Source: Carallia brachiata
Taxonomy: Eukaryota; Streptophyta; Magnoliopsida; Malpighiales; Rhizophoraceae
NCBI GenBank assembly: GCA_021464245.1
Contig: JADCRB010000016.1
Coordinates: 7,478,129 to 7,542,128, forward strand
Length of the DNA: 64,000 nt
Reading direction: 5' to 3'
The stretch's first letter is position 1, and every line of letters starts with the position of its first letter. Below, piece by piece: positions 46,499-58,099 of this stretch. The notes under the pieces are model-generated. The model had not been told where the DNA came from, did not search any database, and was given only the letters and a program-made list of their open reading frames with translations. The translations under genes and the position numbers were made by a program.

Positions 46499-47878
46499 CC
46501 TATGCGATCACGGACCATACTATTTTCTCCTCCCAACTCTGTTTCAAATGTAACCTCTTTAGGTTATTGTTATATTTCCCTTTCGTTGTATTTTTGCTTG
46601 GCTTTGCTTTCATCAAAATTTTTCTACCAGAGTGCCATCGAGAATAGTAGGGAGGATTTTTGTATGAAACAGAATTATTTTTTTATTTAAAAAATGGAGG
46701 TGGTTCTCACAATTCTATCAATTAAAATACAGTGGTTATGATATTTCTCATATTATGTGGTAAATCCTAATTTTAGTATTGTTGCTCGATTCTGATAATT
46801 TAATTTCATAATTTCTCACCCAAAATTAAATACCTTAAGTCACCTGAACCATGGTGGATATAGTACAAAATTCTACTCTTCGTTGGAGCACCGATAATGA
46901 GAACATACGTTGATAAAATCCTGGCCCTTTAGCCCAAGAATGTATATTCCTTGTTTCACTAGTTCAGCTAAATTGAATTGCATTGAACTTTTCATCTATC
47001 GTAGATAAAAGTGTCGAACTTAAACTTTGGCTCAATCCGGAATATAATATTTACTCTTAAAAAAAAACCATAATTCAACATTTATATTGTGCAAGCATTT
47101 TTTTTTCTTTTTGTTAATTTGGTCTAATTGATACTTAAATTCAAAATTTTTTAGTCTGGTGATGAGTTTTGTATTGATTATTTAAAATATGCAATGCAAT
47201 GATAAAGAATATACATTCACTAATTATCACGGATTCTTTCACTAATATTCTAATAATTAAAACTTAAACTTATATTTTAAAAGTATTAATTTTTTAATCT
47301 TAAAAAAGGAGGCATAATATTTATGAACATTTGCGAATTATTCATTTTGTATATTTTATAGTATAATGCACTTCTTAACGAATAAGAGAAAAAGAAAAAA
47401 AAATAAAAACTAGTTATCATGGATACTCTGAATGAGAGGAATAGCCCATGCACCCAACTTTAGATTATTTGCCTGGTTGTTGAATAAAGCTCGTTAAGTG
47501 TTCGTTGGTGACTAGTAGAGCAAAAAGAAGTTAATCCTACCGAATTGAATTGATTTTGGATTTTTTTAACCAAAAAAATTTTACAATGTTTCAGCATTTT
47601 TCAATTTTTACATACGTAATTTTTTAAAAAATTACCCTCAACCTTATTTCTGTAACAGAAAAATATTCATTTTCGTAAAATTTTTTCTAACTTTGCCACG
47701 TCACCTAACATCAAAATTATGAAGACGTGGCAAACATTTCAACTTTTTTTTAAAAAAAAATCATAATTTCGTTATTAACAAAATTTTTTTTTGAAGAAAT
47801 AAAAAAATAAATCGTGTTATATGGTCGGAGCAATTGACAGAAGTTGATAAAAAAAATTTTTAGAATGCAATTCATTAA
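46499..47878. other. Downstream of laccase, no gene seen
   Basis: AT-rich intergenic DNA without supportable coding sequence. Confidence 0.6.
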
Positions 47879-48827
47879 GGGTATGTTTAGTACACAGACT
47901 GGATAGTACGGTATAAAATAGTATAAATTAATATAATATAAAATATATTAAATTACTAATTTATATTATGGTTGGATGTCATCAAATAGTATAAAATATT
48001 TATTTTATTTAACGTTTGGATGATATATGATAGAATAATATAATATATCAATATTACTTTTTTACTCTTAAAAATAATTAATTTATATTTACTATTAATT
48101 TTAATATTTTTATTAAAATTAAGTAATGAAATGAATATTTATTTTATATGTTATTATACATTATACTGTTTATAATTTTTTAATTTTGTATAAAAATATT
48201 TTTAAAAATTAAGTATTAATTTTATTTATACAAATAAATTTTAAAATATAAAAAAAGATTAATATTTTTTTAATTTTTTTAAGAAAAATTGAATAAATTT
48301 TAAGAGATAAATTTTTAAATTTATATGAAAAAAAAAGTACCAGAGAGAGAGAGAGAGTGAGGAGGGAGAGGGGAAGGGAGGAAGGAAGAGAGAGGGAGGA
48401 GAGAGAAAAGAAAGGAGGAAGGAGGAGGAGAAAGGGAAGAGAGAGAGAGAGAGAGGGGAAAGGAGGAGTGAGAAAAGAGAGAGAGAGAGGAGAGGAGGAG
48501 TGAGACAGAGTAGGGAGGAGAGAGAAAGGACAGAGAGAGAAGATGAGACATAAATAAATTTTTTAAATTTTATGTTAATTTTTTAAAAAATATTTAAAAT
48601 TTATTTTAATTAAAAAGATATTTTAATAAATATATAATTTATTAATACTAGTCTATGATATGAGATATAGACAAAAATGAGATAGTACTATCTCATATTT
48701 ATAAAATAGTAAACTCACGCTAGTTTATCTTATATCTATTTTATTAACCAACTAAATATAAAATTAAGGTAGAATAGTCGGCAACTAGTCTATCCTATCT
48801 TATCCTATCACATAAAACAAACGTACC
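47879..48827. mobile_element. Tourist-like (PIF/Harbinger-type) MITE of about 950 bp
   Basis: The left end GGGTATGTTTAGTACACAGA and the right end, read in reverse complement, GGTACGTTTGTTTTATGTGA, are imperfect terminal inverted repeats. Flanks TTAA at 47875-47878 and TTAA at 48828-48831 agree with the 3-bp TWA target duplication of PIF/Harbinger elements. No transposase is present; the inside is AT-rich apart from the purine tract listed next. Confidence 0.65.
48341..48545 (+). repeat. Purine (GA-rich) tract of about 200 bp
   Basis: Almost uninterrupted A/G on the plus strand, with only a handful of pyrimidines, built of GAGAGA, GGAGGA and GGAAGG words. It lies inside the Tourist-like element. 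The Ser/Leu-rich frame on the opposite strand is a composition artefact. Confidence 0.95.
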
Positions 48828-48831
48828 TTAA

Positions 48832-49840
48832 ATTTATCATGTAATTATTTTAATTATAAATATAACTAAAAAATAAATTATTATTTTTTATTAAATAATA
48901 AGTTCAATTAATTATAAAATAAATTTAATAAATTACAGTTATCTAATACCTGTTTCTGTTATATAACTTTGCAAAAAAAAAAAAATCACCTCTCGTCTTC
49001 TTGCTCCCGCGCTGCCGCCGGAATCTACCTCGGCCACAGGTCGTCTCTGCCTTCGCTCCGCCGCCACATCTCCTGGCGCCAGTCGCTGGTCTTATCGTAG
49101 TCCCCGCCGGCTTACGGCGGGGTTGAGATCTTGACTTCTGAGTGGATCTAACATTTCTTTTCTACTTTTTAACCGGTATGTACTTCAAATTCGATCTTGC
49201 ATGAGATTGGTGTACGAGCCTGTGTCCCATTGAGATCTGTGGATTCTTGCTTCAATTATCAGCGAGAATTGCAATTTACGGTGACCGGGCCCCATTTTGA
49301 TGGGGTTGATCTATGGATAGATAGACCCAATTGTTTTGATGCAGTTCAAGATTCTTTTATGTGATAGCAGCGGGGCCGGCGGAGCCGCCGTATACCCGCG
49401 GTGTTGGAACTTCAGTTCGTCAAGTGGGTCACCGCAAATGCAAACGTCGAACTTGGCAGTGAAAATGTTGGAGGGATTTTTCTTTCTTTTTTTTCTTTTT
49501 TCCTATAGTATTAAATAATTTTTTTTTTTTCCAATTTTCGGAAAATAAAAGAACGAAAATAAAAAAGAAAAAATTGGCATGTCCACATCGGACGACGTGT
49601 CAAAAATCTGATGTGACAGGTAACATATCGCTACACGTGCGACAACTTAATAAAAATAGATATTTTTCTGTTACGAAAATAACGTTCATGGTATATTAAG
49701 AAAAGAAAAGATGAAAATAAAAAATATTAGAACATAGAAAGTAAATTTTACTTTTGTTTTCTTTGCCTTTCTTTTATTAATGTTTGCCTTCCTAGAAAAG
49801 CCATTTCACTGAAGTTCTCCCAAGTCAATACCAGAGGTCA
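48832..49840. other. Intergenic with a GC-rich island
   Basis: At 48998-49140 the DNA turns C/G-rich (CGCCGCCACATCTCCTGGCG and similar), ending near a splice-like GGTATGT at 49175, and at 49370-49450 it is again GC-rich. This resembles a 5' leader with intron, but no coding frame follows. It may be the 5' remnant of a gene or a non-coding transcript. Confidence 0.4.
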
Positions 49841-49849
49841 TTTGAACCA

Positions 49850-50087
49850 TGTTTGTTTTATTAGGGAGTGAATAAAAAAAATAAATAAATAAAAAATAGT
49901 ATAATAATAATATTATTATAATTAATAAAAAATAATTATTAAAAAATTATGAGAAAAAAATAAATAATAATTTGTGAGAAAAAAATGAAAAATAATTATT
50001 TAGATTGATAGAAAATAAATAAAAAAATAATAAATAAAAAATATTTTTTTTTAATTTTTCTTTTCTTTTAAAAAATTGGCAAACATA
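49850..50087. mobile_element. AT-rich MITE-like repeat (copy B)
   Basis: Begins TGTTTGTTTTATTAGGGAGT and ends ATTGGCAAACA, so the ends are short inverted repeats (TGTTTG and CAAACA). The order of interior words, including AATAAATAATAATTTGTGAG, parallels copy A at 2251-2475. Confidence 0.55.
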
Positions 50088-51197
50088 GTGTTGGAAGGAA
50101 AGAAGACGTCAGGAGCAGACCGCGAAATAAATTCCCTTCACAGGACTAAAATAGTCATCTTTAAAATAAAAAATTTTAATTTTAATTATTAAAGTGGTGT
50201 TGAAAGATTTTTTTTTCCTTGGTTTATTTTTTTTTGGGTCGTATGTAAAATAATGGAGTTCTGTTTTCACTTGAAAAGCTTAGTTTGAACTTTGAACTTC
50301 AAGAACTTTGAAATTTTTTTTTTTTTATAATAGAAATAGGACTCTGTTAATAAGTACCGTGTTCATTATTAAAGATATGAAGAATTTAGGTGATTACAAC
50401 TTACTTTAATAATAAAATAAATTTAATTTTAATTTTACAATTCGTCTCGACAGTCATTCAATCGTTGACTCAAATTCAAATAGTGATTGAACTTTAAAAC
50501 TATTACGCTGCAAAATACAAATCTAGTCATATTTGAGACTAGTAAATTACACTAGTTCACAACAGAATACAAATCTAGTTGAGTCAAATTGACCACGTCC
50601 AACTGATGTCAATTTTTTTTTGTGGAAGTGTGGACTATTGTGATCAAGGGTTGCAGTTTTTTTCTTTTTTTTTGTTTTCCCATTTCTTTCTTCTTTTCTC
50701 AATGCAGATCCAACTAGAAATGGATGTCTTGCCAATAATGGCAGTCCCAAAAGCTAAAGGGAGTCTCTTTCATATGATGACAAAAACAAGCAAGATAACA
50801 AATCCCTGAAACAGGCTATATTTAATACATGGGCATTGCAGAATCCATCAGACTTGCCTAAATATGGAGAAAATTGGGAGTTAAAAAAGAAAAAAAAGAA
50901 CCTAAGAAAGGAAGCAAACAAGCAGCAGCAAATTATTCAACCAAAATGTGTAAATTAAGATAGGGACTTGACACTCTTGATGGTTTGATTCTGTTTTGAT
51001 ATATATGAGCTCTTGTTGCAAAGATCAAAACTTTAGCCCTCTTCAACATGTTGTAAATTGTAGTTACAGGTGATTCTAGGAACAAATTCCAAAGAAAGTA
51101 AAAAAAAAAAAAGTGGAACCAGTTTCTTCTCATCAGAATCGAAAAAGGGTACATTTTAATAAATATATATAGTTCATCCCCTGATTGATCTTTCCTT
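50088..51197. other. Downstream of the RTFL gene
   Basis: No coding sequence recognised. The portion next to 51198 is likely the RTFL 3' untranslated region on the minus strand. Confidence 0.5.
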
Positions 51198-51497
51198 TCA
51201 AGAATCGCCATGCTTATGCCAGCAAACAAGCATGGCAACACATCGCCTCATGATATAGAACCTGGCCTTCTGTTCCTTGGCCAAGCTACTACATTTGCGC
51301 GTAATGGAAGTGCCTTTCTGGGAGAAACTTCTTGGGAGTGGACATTTTGGAGAAGAAGAAGAAGAAGAAAAGGAGGTGGACTTAAGGGACGAGCTTCTCA
51401 AGAGAGGGGATTTTGATGAAGTCTTTGTCGAGAAACTTCTTGTGAAAATTGATGAAGATCCTTCTTTTCTTGACGATGACCTGCATTTCTCATCCAT
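51198..51497 (-). CDS. RTFL: ROTUNDIFOLIA-like/DEVIL (RTFL/DVL) small polypeptide
   Basis: A short plant-specific peptide family whose overexpression reduces organ elongation by limiting cell proliferation; it associates with the plasma membrane. This is an intact single exon of 99 residues beginning MDEKCRSSSRKEG. Residues 1-60 are basic and Ser-rich (SSSSSSPKCPLPRSFSQKG). Residues 66-99 form the conserved RTF domain: TRKCSSLAKEQKARFYIMRR, then CVAMLVCWHKHGDS, with the invariant Arg-Arg-Cys and the Cys-Trp. The length suits the RTFL members with N-terminal extensions. It would be easily missed because of its size. Arabidopsis RTFL5 is, from memory, next to ZIP2 and MIR172e, which matches the neighbours here. 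Confidence 0.93.
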   Translation of the reverse strand: MDEKCRSSSRKEGSSSIFTRSFSTKTSSKSPLLRSSSLKSTSFSSSSSSPKCPLPRSFSQKGTSITRKCSSLAKEQKARFYIMRRCVAMLVCWHKHGDS

Positions 51498-54400
51498 CTA
51501 TATAGCTTATTAAAGCTACCAAATAAGTGTCAAACAGTATGACTATCTATATAGTTCTTCTTTGTATGGAGAGAGAGAGAGAGAGAGATGATGGTGATGG
51601 GGCTTTCCTATTCTGTAGTGGGACTTTGTCATTTATATATAGTTATGTAGTGTTTGAAGATTTGAATCTTGAAGTGTTTGTTTGGCGTGCTCGTGAGAAC
51701 TAGAATTGGTGTCTTATTGTTCCGTTAAAAAATATTACGATTATATATTTAGAAGTACGGAGTAATCTGATAGTTATGGTATAACTAAAGTTTAATGTTT
51801 GGTCATTCATGTCCTTTTATTGCTGTAGTGGCAGTGTATTATTGGGCAACTTTCTTCAAACATTATGGTCTCAGTCCTTACCATATACAAAGTTCCTGAT
51901 TCTTGAAACCCACATCTCTCCTTAAAGATCCATCATTTAATTTTGGAGACGCTCCTGCCGTCCCAGATACACACACACGCACTAGTCATTACTATAGACA
52001 ACATAAATGGAAGGGCAGGTGGGGCAGGCCTCACCGGACAGTTGTTAGCTGGTTTCTATGAAGAAAATAATGAGTAACTTTTCCCAAAAACAAATTGATT
52101 TCAGAGATGGAAAAGTAAAGTCTGAATGCACATAGTCTAATAGCTATCAGATGCAAAATTGGAGAAGAAATTTTGGTTGAAATCTATGTCTCACTTATAA
52201 TTAATTCCTTTATTTTGGAATTCAACTAGTCTTAAAAATGTTAGCCTTACGAATGTATGAGTGTTAGGTCATCCTTATTCAATAAGTTAAATGAGAATGT
52301 TATTAGATAATTTTGAAATTGATCTACAGGCAAGACGACCAACATTCTTACAATATACATCTTTCTTGTTTCAAAGAAAAAAAAAGTCGCAAAAATGTTT
52401 GCGGCAAATGGCAAGCGCCCTTTACCAAGAAGGACAAGTTGCAAGTTGGTTTCATAATTGATAACTTCGCCTCTTTCTGGTGAAACCAGGAGCATGTTCT
52501 ATCTGCAGAGCAACTGGGCTCCCAGGTGCATAAAGGCCGAAATGGAGAAATTGATCTGACCAAAACAAAAAAAATTCCTTACTCTGTATATCTGTTGCCA
52601 CTTATTTTATTTATTTTTTGGCAGTAATTGCAGAATTTAATAACAGAGTAACGCTTTGCAGTAACAGTACCGTTTCTGTTAATCATGCCGTCATTGCAGC
52701 ATTTTTTTTTTTCCCTAATCGTTTGGATGTGCAAAATTATGTTTTAATATTTAGATTCACATGCACATGCAACCATTTGGATCAGTAGTGAAGAGGGTTA
52801 AAATTTCAAAAGAATCAATTTTCAAAGAAAGGTAGATTAGAATAGTTGTCCCAATTACGTCACTCTTCTGAAACTTGCCATGTGGGAAATCTAATTATGC
52901 CATGCTGAGTCTGCTGCTTCTTTGGTCATGCAAACTTCAGCAATATTGTTTTTTTTTATTTTTTAATAAAATAAAAAAATAAGTGTAATGTCTACGGTCC
53001 CATTAAAAATTATTATGACTATACATGTAAGAAAAATACGAAATAATTGATTAATTATTATATTTATTGTATTAAAAAATACATTGAATAAGTTCAATTA
53101 CACCACTTAATTTTAATAAAATTCAAATTCATTATGTTTCATTTAAATCTGAATCATTGTAGTCAATTGACTCATAAAAATGGTGGTAATATTGATCAAC
53201 TTAACAAGCATTGTATCCATTTTATTTTTTCACAAGTTGTTTTGATACGGTATCTAAACAACTTGAGTTTTTTCACGAGTTGTTTGAGTTTTTATATATC
53301 CTGCATTGGCATCTACATGTGGCCTCACACAGTATCTAGAACTTGATTAACGGAATATTTGACCTCAGCAGAATATTTGAATCCATTAGGTAGTATATGT
53401 AATATATGTTAGCATTACATGTTCTAAGCGATCATGTTTTTGTGCATGTGATGGTCACATAAGACTTTGAAAGAAACCGTAAACTCAGAGAACCCAAAAA
53501 AAAAACTATATATATAAAATTATAATTCCTTATCACTCTTGCATTAAACCCTACAAAAGCAACGAGAATTGCCAAAAAAATAATAATAATAATAACTTAA
53601 ACAATTTGATCGAGACCCAAGATTTGATTAGTCAAAAAGGACTGAATAAATGAGTCAAAATCTAGTCACATGATATGTTTTGTTTAGTCTACAATGCACC
53701 AATTATAAACTCTTGTAATAGCAAACGCAATTCTAAAAATTATAAACATTTTTATGCTTCTTTTGCAATATCAATTCTTTTTTTTTTTTTTTGGAATAAT
53801 CGTGTGGAGGGGTTTGAGAATTTCAGCATTCGGGAGACCCACATGGAGACATGTGAGCTGCACAAGGGACGGTCAGGGTCAGCAAAGGAGAGTGGCCCTT
53901 ATGAGCAAATAATGGCCCCCCGCATTGTACCATGCACCTTAATTAATTATAAGAAGAAAACAGGATAAACTTGCCATGATTTTCTGTTTCCATGCTTCAC
54001 TATCCCTCGTTTTATTATTTAGATCATGGTCACGGTATCGCATTGTTGGCTCTAGATACCTACCTACCGTACAGTTTTTTTTGGGGAATTAATTAGGCAT
54101 GGTCGAAACTCGAACTCGAAACTTTTAATCTTATAGATGACTACAATATTAATAAGGTAGAGCTCATTGTCACACTACTTTTTTTCTTTTTTAATGTTAT
54201 GATCAAAGCATAGAAACGAATTCACAAAAAAAATTGCTGGTTTCCCGATAAAACCATTTGCAAAAATAAAATGCTGAAACATGAGTATCAATAGATGGCT
54301 CCGCAAGTAATGGTGTGGCCGTGGGAGCGCAAGCTCATGAATATTAATTAATAACACTTCTTTTTTATAGCCAAAATTATTTGGTACATTTATTTGAACA

Positions 54401-55560
54401 TGAAATATGCATGTATATATAATATAATTCGTTTCAAATTTTTTATTTTTTAACTTTTTAAAAATAGAATTCAGCACCATTCACAAACCAGTAGTTTCCT
54501 AATATTGCTGATGTTTGTGTGCTATTGTAGTTTACTATAGTTAACAGGGACAAGTGTTTTCATTGTGTGTTATTATAATTTTGTTACGTGAATGAGGTCA
54601 ACTTGAAATTGGGTGCCTGGCACCGGAGAGTTGACATAAGCTGAAACTGGGTGCCTCTAGTCTCTGTTTCTGGGCTTGGAATTTAGGCCCGAGAGAATAG
54701 GCCAGTCTCGATAATAGACCAGATTTATTTGTCCCTTATGAATCAATTCGCCTTCCCCCGCGGCCCATAGTGAAGGAAGCCTAGTAATGAGTGATAATAC
54801 AAAGCAGAAGGTATAGTCTGTTATTAGATATTACGTTTAATTGAAAAATTGAAAATTCAAATTCTGCCTTCTGTCAAATTTCCCTCCCCTTATATATATG
54901 TATAGACAACAACCTTCCTCAATAACCCAAAAAAAGAAGTGGTAATATATGGAGATAGCAACTCGGCTGTATTATTTAGAGGTGTTATCTTCTAAATAAT
55001 AGATCACAGACTTGTTGTTTTACCACCTTCTCTCCAATTAACTGGTATTTAGCATTTGGCGACAATAGTCCAAATAATTTGGGAAGTGTGCTTCCAAACT
55101 AATATGCGGGTTCAAATTTTTATCCGGTATCTCACTCTCTCCATTCCTTAATCCTTTAAGAGGACTTAAGTAACTATTGGCCTACCAAACCAAAAAAATT
55201 AATACATGCATCACCCTTGTTGTGGCCTAGCGGCTAGGAATTTTCGTTCATGTCATGGAGTCATGAATCTTTGTTAAACACATTTGATAGGTTTCGACTA
55301 ACTGAAATCTCAGACAGTTGTGAGAGAAATTAGTGATTTTTGTTAAACATTATGCAGTTGCTTCTCCATAAATTTAGCATAAAGGTTCATGTCATTATAC
55401 AATACAATTAACGCAATTCTCTTTAACGTGATTGTAATTATTTTTCTTTAAAAAAGTTATAATATATTGGGTAGGAAAAGGAAAAGACGAAGAAAGAAGT
55501 AAATTGCTGCAACGGAATTAATAATGATGCGCTTTTTAAATAAAAAAAAAAAAAAAAAAA
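51498..55560. other. Intergenic region upstream of RTFL, no gene seen
   Basis: Contains a GA microsatellite at 51571-51589, poly(T) runs (52700-52711, 53778-53791), and AT-rich DNA. Frames at 52250-52560 and 53675-53968 have no recognisable domain and no supporting splice structure. Confidence 0.6.
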
Positions 55561-55631
55561 AAAGAAAGCCCAAAATCAGCGGTATCATGGCTTGATTGGC
55601 TTCATGTATTCGATCCCGAAGTATCACGTTT

Positions 55632-55716
55632 CACCGACAAGTCGGTGGTACGGGATACTTCCGTAAACCGACCGGTCGTTTATGACCTGCATATAGGTTA
55701 ACCGACTCGTCGGTTA
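55632..55716. promoter_or_regulatory. Palindromic cluster of DRE/CRT cores (ACCGAC)
   Basis: CACCGACAAGTCGGTG at 55632-55647, CGACCGGTCG at 55669-55678, and TAACCGACTCGTCGGTTA at 55699-55716. The first and third are perfect inverted repeats around two bases; the second is a perfect 10-bp palindrome overlapping ACCGAC. Together they give five RCCGAC cores, the site of CBF/DREB AP2-domain factors. The segment lies between the RTFL and MIR172 genes, about 2.4 kb beyond the 3' end of the MIR172 hairpin. Confidence 0.6.
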
Positions 55717-55740
55717 GGAGAAAATAAAGGTGGGGACCGG

Positions 55741-57500
55741 CTATCGTTAACGCCAAAAACTGCAATGCTTAGAAATCCAACCAAACAATTGTGTGGCTCT
55801 TACTCATAATTTTGCAGTGAAAATAATTCATAGGTATCGTCTTTAACTTCGATTCACTAACGAAAGTTAGTTCCCATCTCCTGCCTCAATTCCCTGCAGT
55901 ACACTACATGATGAACTCTAATTAAAATGGTAATAGCAAAATGTCACCTAAAAATGGTAACAACTAATAGTGATTTGAGGCGACCGGCTAAATTTAGCAT
56001 AATTAATTTCCATCTCCTAATACAGAGTTGTAATATTCACTAGAAGAATTGGAAGATAACATTATGCTTTTCCAAAATTTTTCACCAAAAAAAAAAAAAA
56101 AAATCTCCATCCCATCGCAGCAGTAACTTTTTGTTGGTCTATGCAGGCAAGAAAACGATGCATCTACTTGGATTGCCAATCATTTATTTTTTCACATTGT
56201 GCAAAAAAAAATCATCTATTACCTTAAATATACCATGAAATTGTTACGTATGAGGAATCATATGATCATATACTTGTGAACTTTTCATTGCTCTTATGAA
56301 ACACGTATGTTGGGAGTAGTCATTATTAAATTATTCTCTAATGTTGTAAATTTCGAGTTTTAAGTCTTCATGAGAGTCAATAACACACACACCAAAAAAA
56401 AACTTTTGTACCCTAACCTTCCCTCGAATGCTAAAACAAAAGATTATCTCGGAAATGTTGCTAGAAACATTTAGGATCCCTTAACGTATTTTCATTGCCG
56501 ATGATGGGTTATATAAGTGTAGCTTATTAATCAATCTTTGCATCACTAAATCAGAATCAAAATTATGAGCAATTATCCACCTAACCAGGAAGGCCATGCA
56601 GAACATCGCAATTAATTTCCATTAATCGATGGATGGAAACCCATGATAGAAAAGCTGCAAATTAACTTTGTAGTCCTAACTAATCATACGAATACAAATA
56701 TATGTTCTGATTTTTAGTATTCTAAATATAACAAAACTGATAGTTTGTATAATAAGAATAATAATTTTTACAAAAAAAATTAAAAACTATTATTTTTTAT
56801 TGTAAATGTTATCAATCTCGTTATAAAAACTATTAGTTTTATTTTATCCACGACATTAATTGCGACGCTAAAAGTTAGCACATAAAGATTTTGTTATTAA
56901 GGCATTTCGATTCTTAGCAGAGAAAAAAGGTGGAAATAAGCTTTCAACTATACTCGTCACTAAAGTCAGTGAGAGCCAATTCTCATATATATGCCTGCCT
57001 GCATAATTGATATTAAGCAGAAATGCAACTGTAATTAGTTCTACATTCGGAGAATTACACATGCAAAATGACGAAACAGATCCATGTGCTCTAGCTCTGA
57101 AAGTACTTTTGTACATACAAATTTGGACTTTTATGAAATTAACACCTCTCATTAATCTTGATCAACAGAAGACTGCTACTATGCAAGTAAAACTGAAGGA
57201 CAAGATAGATATGCAAAATCCATACATATCTTGTGAAATGTGCAAAATTGGGTATATTTTAAGGTTTCAAATTAAAAAAAATATTTATGTAGTGCACGAG
57301 ACTTCTACACTTTTTAGGAGGTTAAGAGTTCAAATTAAGGACCACCATCAATAACAGTAAGAATGATTAGAAAAATTAAAAGCTTGATGTACGTACCTCA
57401 AAGACGAAACATTTACCTTGATATGGTACGCATTATTTTTTCCTGGTACCTCCAACTCAGTATCCTCTGAAGTACCAACGAAAGTAGAGAAGTTTGGTAT
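55741..57500. other. Intergenic region 3' of MIR172
   Basis: AT-rich with poly(A) at 56086-56102. The 115-codon frame at 57007-57354 has no recognisable domain. The part near 57400-57500 is probably the 3' portion of the pri-miR172 transcript. Confidence 0.5.
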
Positions 57501-57729
57501 AGTCACCAATTGGCTGATGCAGCATCATCAAGATTCCCACAAGAAAGGAATAACCTTGTGAGTAAGGTAATTAAGGAGGTGATATTGATGGCGCTCGATA
57601 AATACGGCCTATCACAGGCTGAGCTCACGGTCAAGAACAACCATCAGTGTTCTTCAACCACCTCCACCCCACTTGGCTAACCCTTGAAGTTTGTGAATCT
57701 TGGTGATGCCGCATCCGCCAATACTGACT
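57501..57729 (-). ncRNA. MIR172: MIR172 precursor hairpin
   Basis: The minus strand at 57537-57517 carries the 21-base miR172: after a first G it reads GAATCTTGATGATGCTGCAT, the miR172e form. The star strand lies on the 5' arm at 57712-57692 (GCGGCATCACCAAGATTCAC and A), as in known MIR172 genes. The lower stem extends outward: AGTCA-GTATTGGC-GGATGC on the 5' arm matches the complement of GCATCAGCCAATTGGTGACT on the 3' arm, so the foldback spans 57729-57501 with a terminal region of about 150 nt. miR172 represses AP2-type genes (AP2, TOE, SMZ) and promotes flowering and adult phase. Arabidopsis MIR172e lies next to RTFL5, matching the neighbour here. Confidence 0.94.
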
Positions 57730-58068
57730 CTTGTTGATCTTGGAGAAAGACACCTTTCCCATGGCAACTAAGGTTGCTAACCCTAAAATAAGATATCTTA
57801 AGGAAGCAAAATTCGAAGAAAATTAACCAAAGGACATCATGATTTCGCAGACTATATGTGTAAGCCAGACCCACCTAGGAAAAGTAAGGAAAGAAACAAA
57901 AGAACGCTAGAACAGAAACCTTCTGTCACAAACTGACGAGCACAGGGCTGCATATTAATAGTGGATATGAAGGCAGCTGCCAGAGGCTAAATTATGGGAA
58001 ATCCTGAGGATTTACAACAAGCTTGATGGGGTGAGCTGTAAGTGGGAAATTTGAAGAAGGTGATGTAT

Positions 58069-58078
58069 GTATATAGAG
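58069..58078 (-). promoter_or_regulatory. Likely TATA box of pri-miR172
   Basis: On the minus strand CTCTATATAC lies about 340 bp upstream of the hairpin in a C/T-rich context (CATCACCTTCTTC just downstream), which would put transcription start near 58040. Only position and motif support this. Confidence 0.5.
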
Positions 58079-58099
58079 AAAATGTTGAATTGGTCAATT

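Noticed and set aside
48321..48551. Ser/Leu/Pro-rich minus-strand frame
   Set aside because: Purely the complement of the GA tract; no start context or conserved residues.
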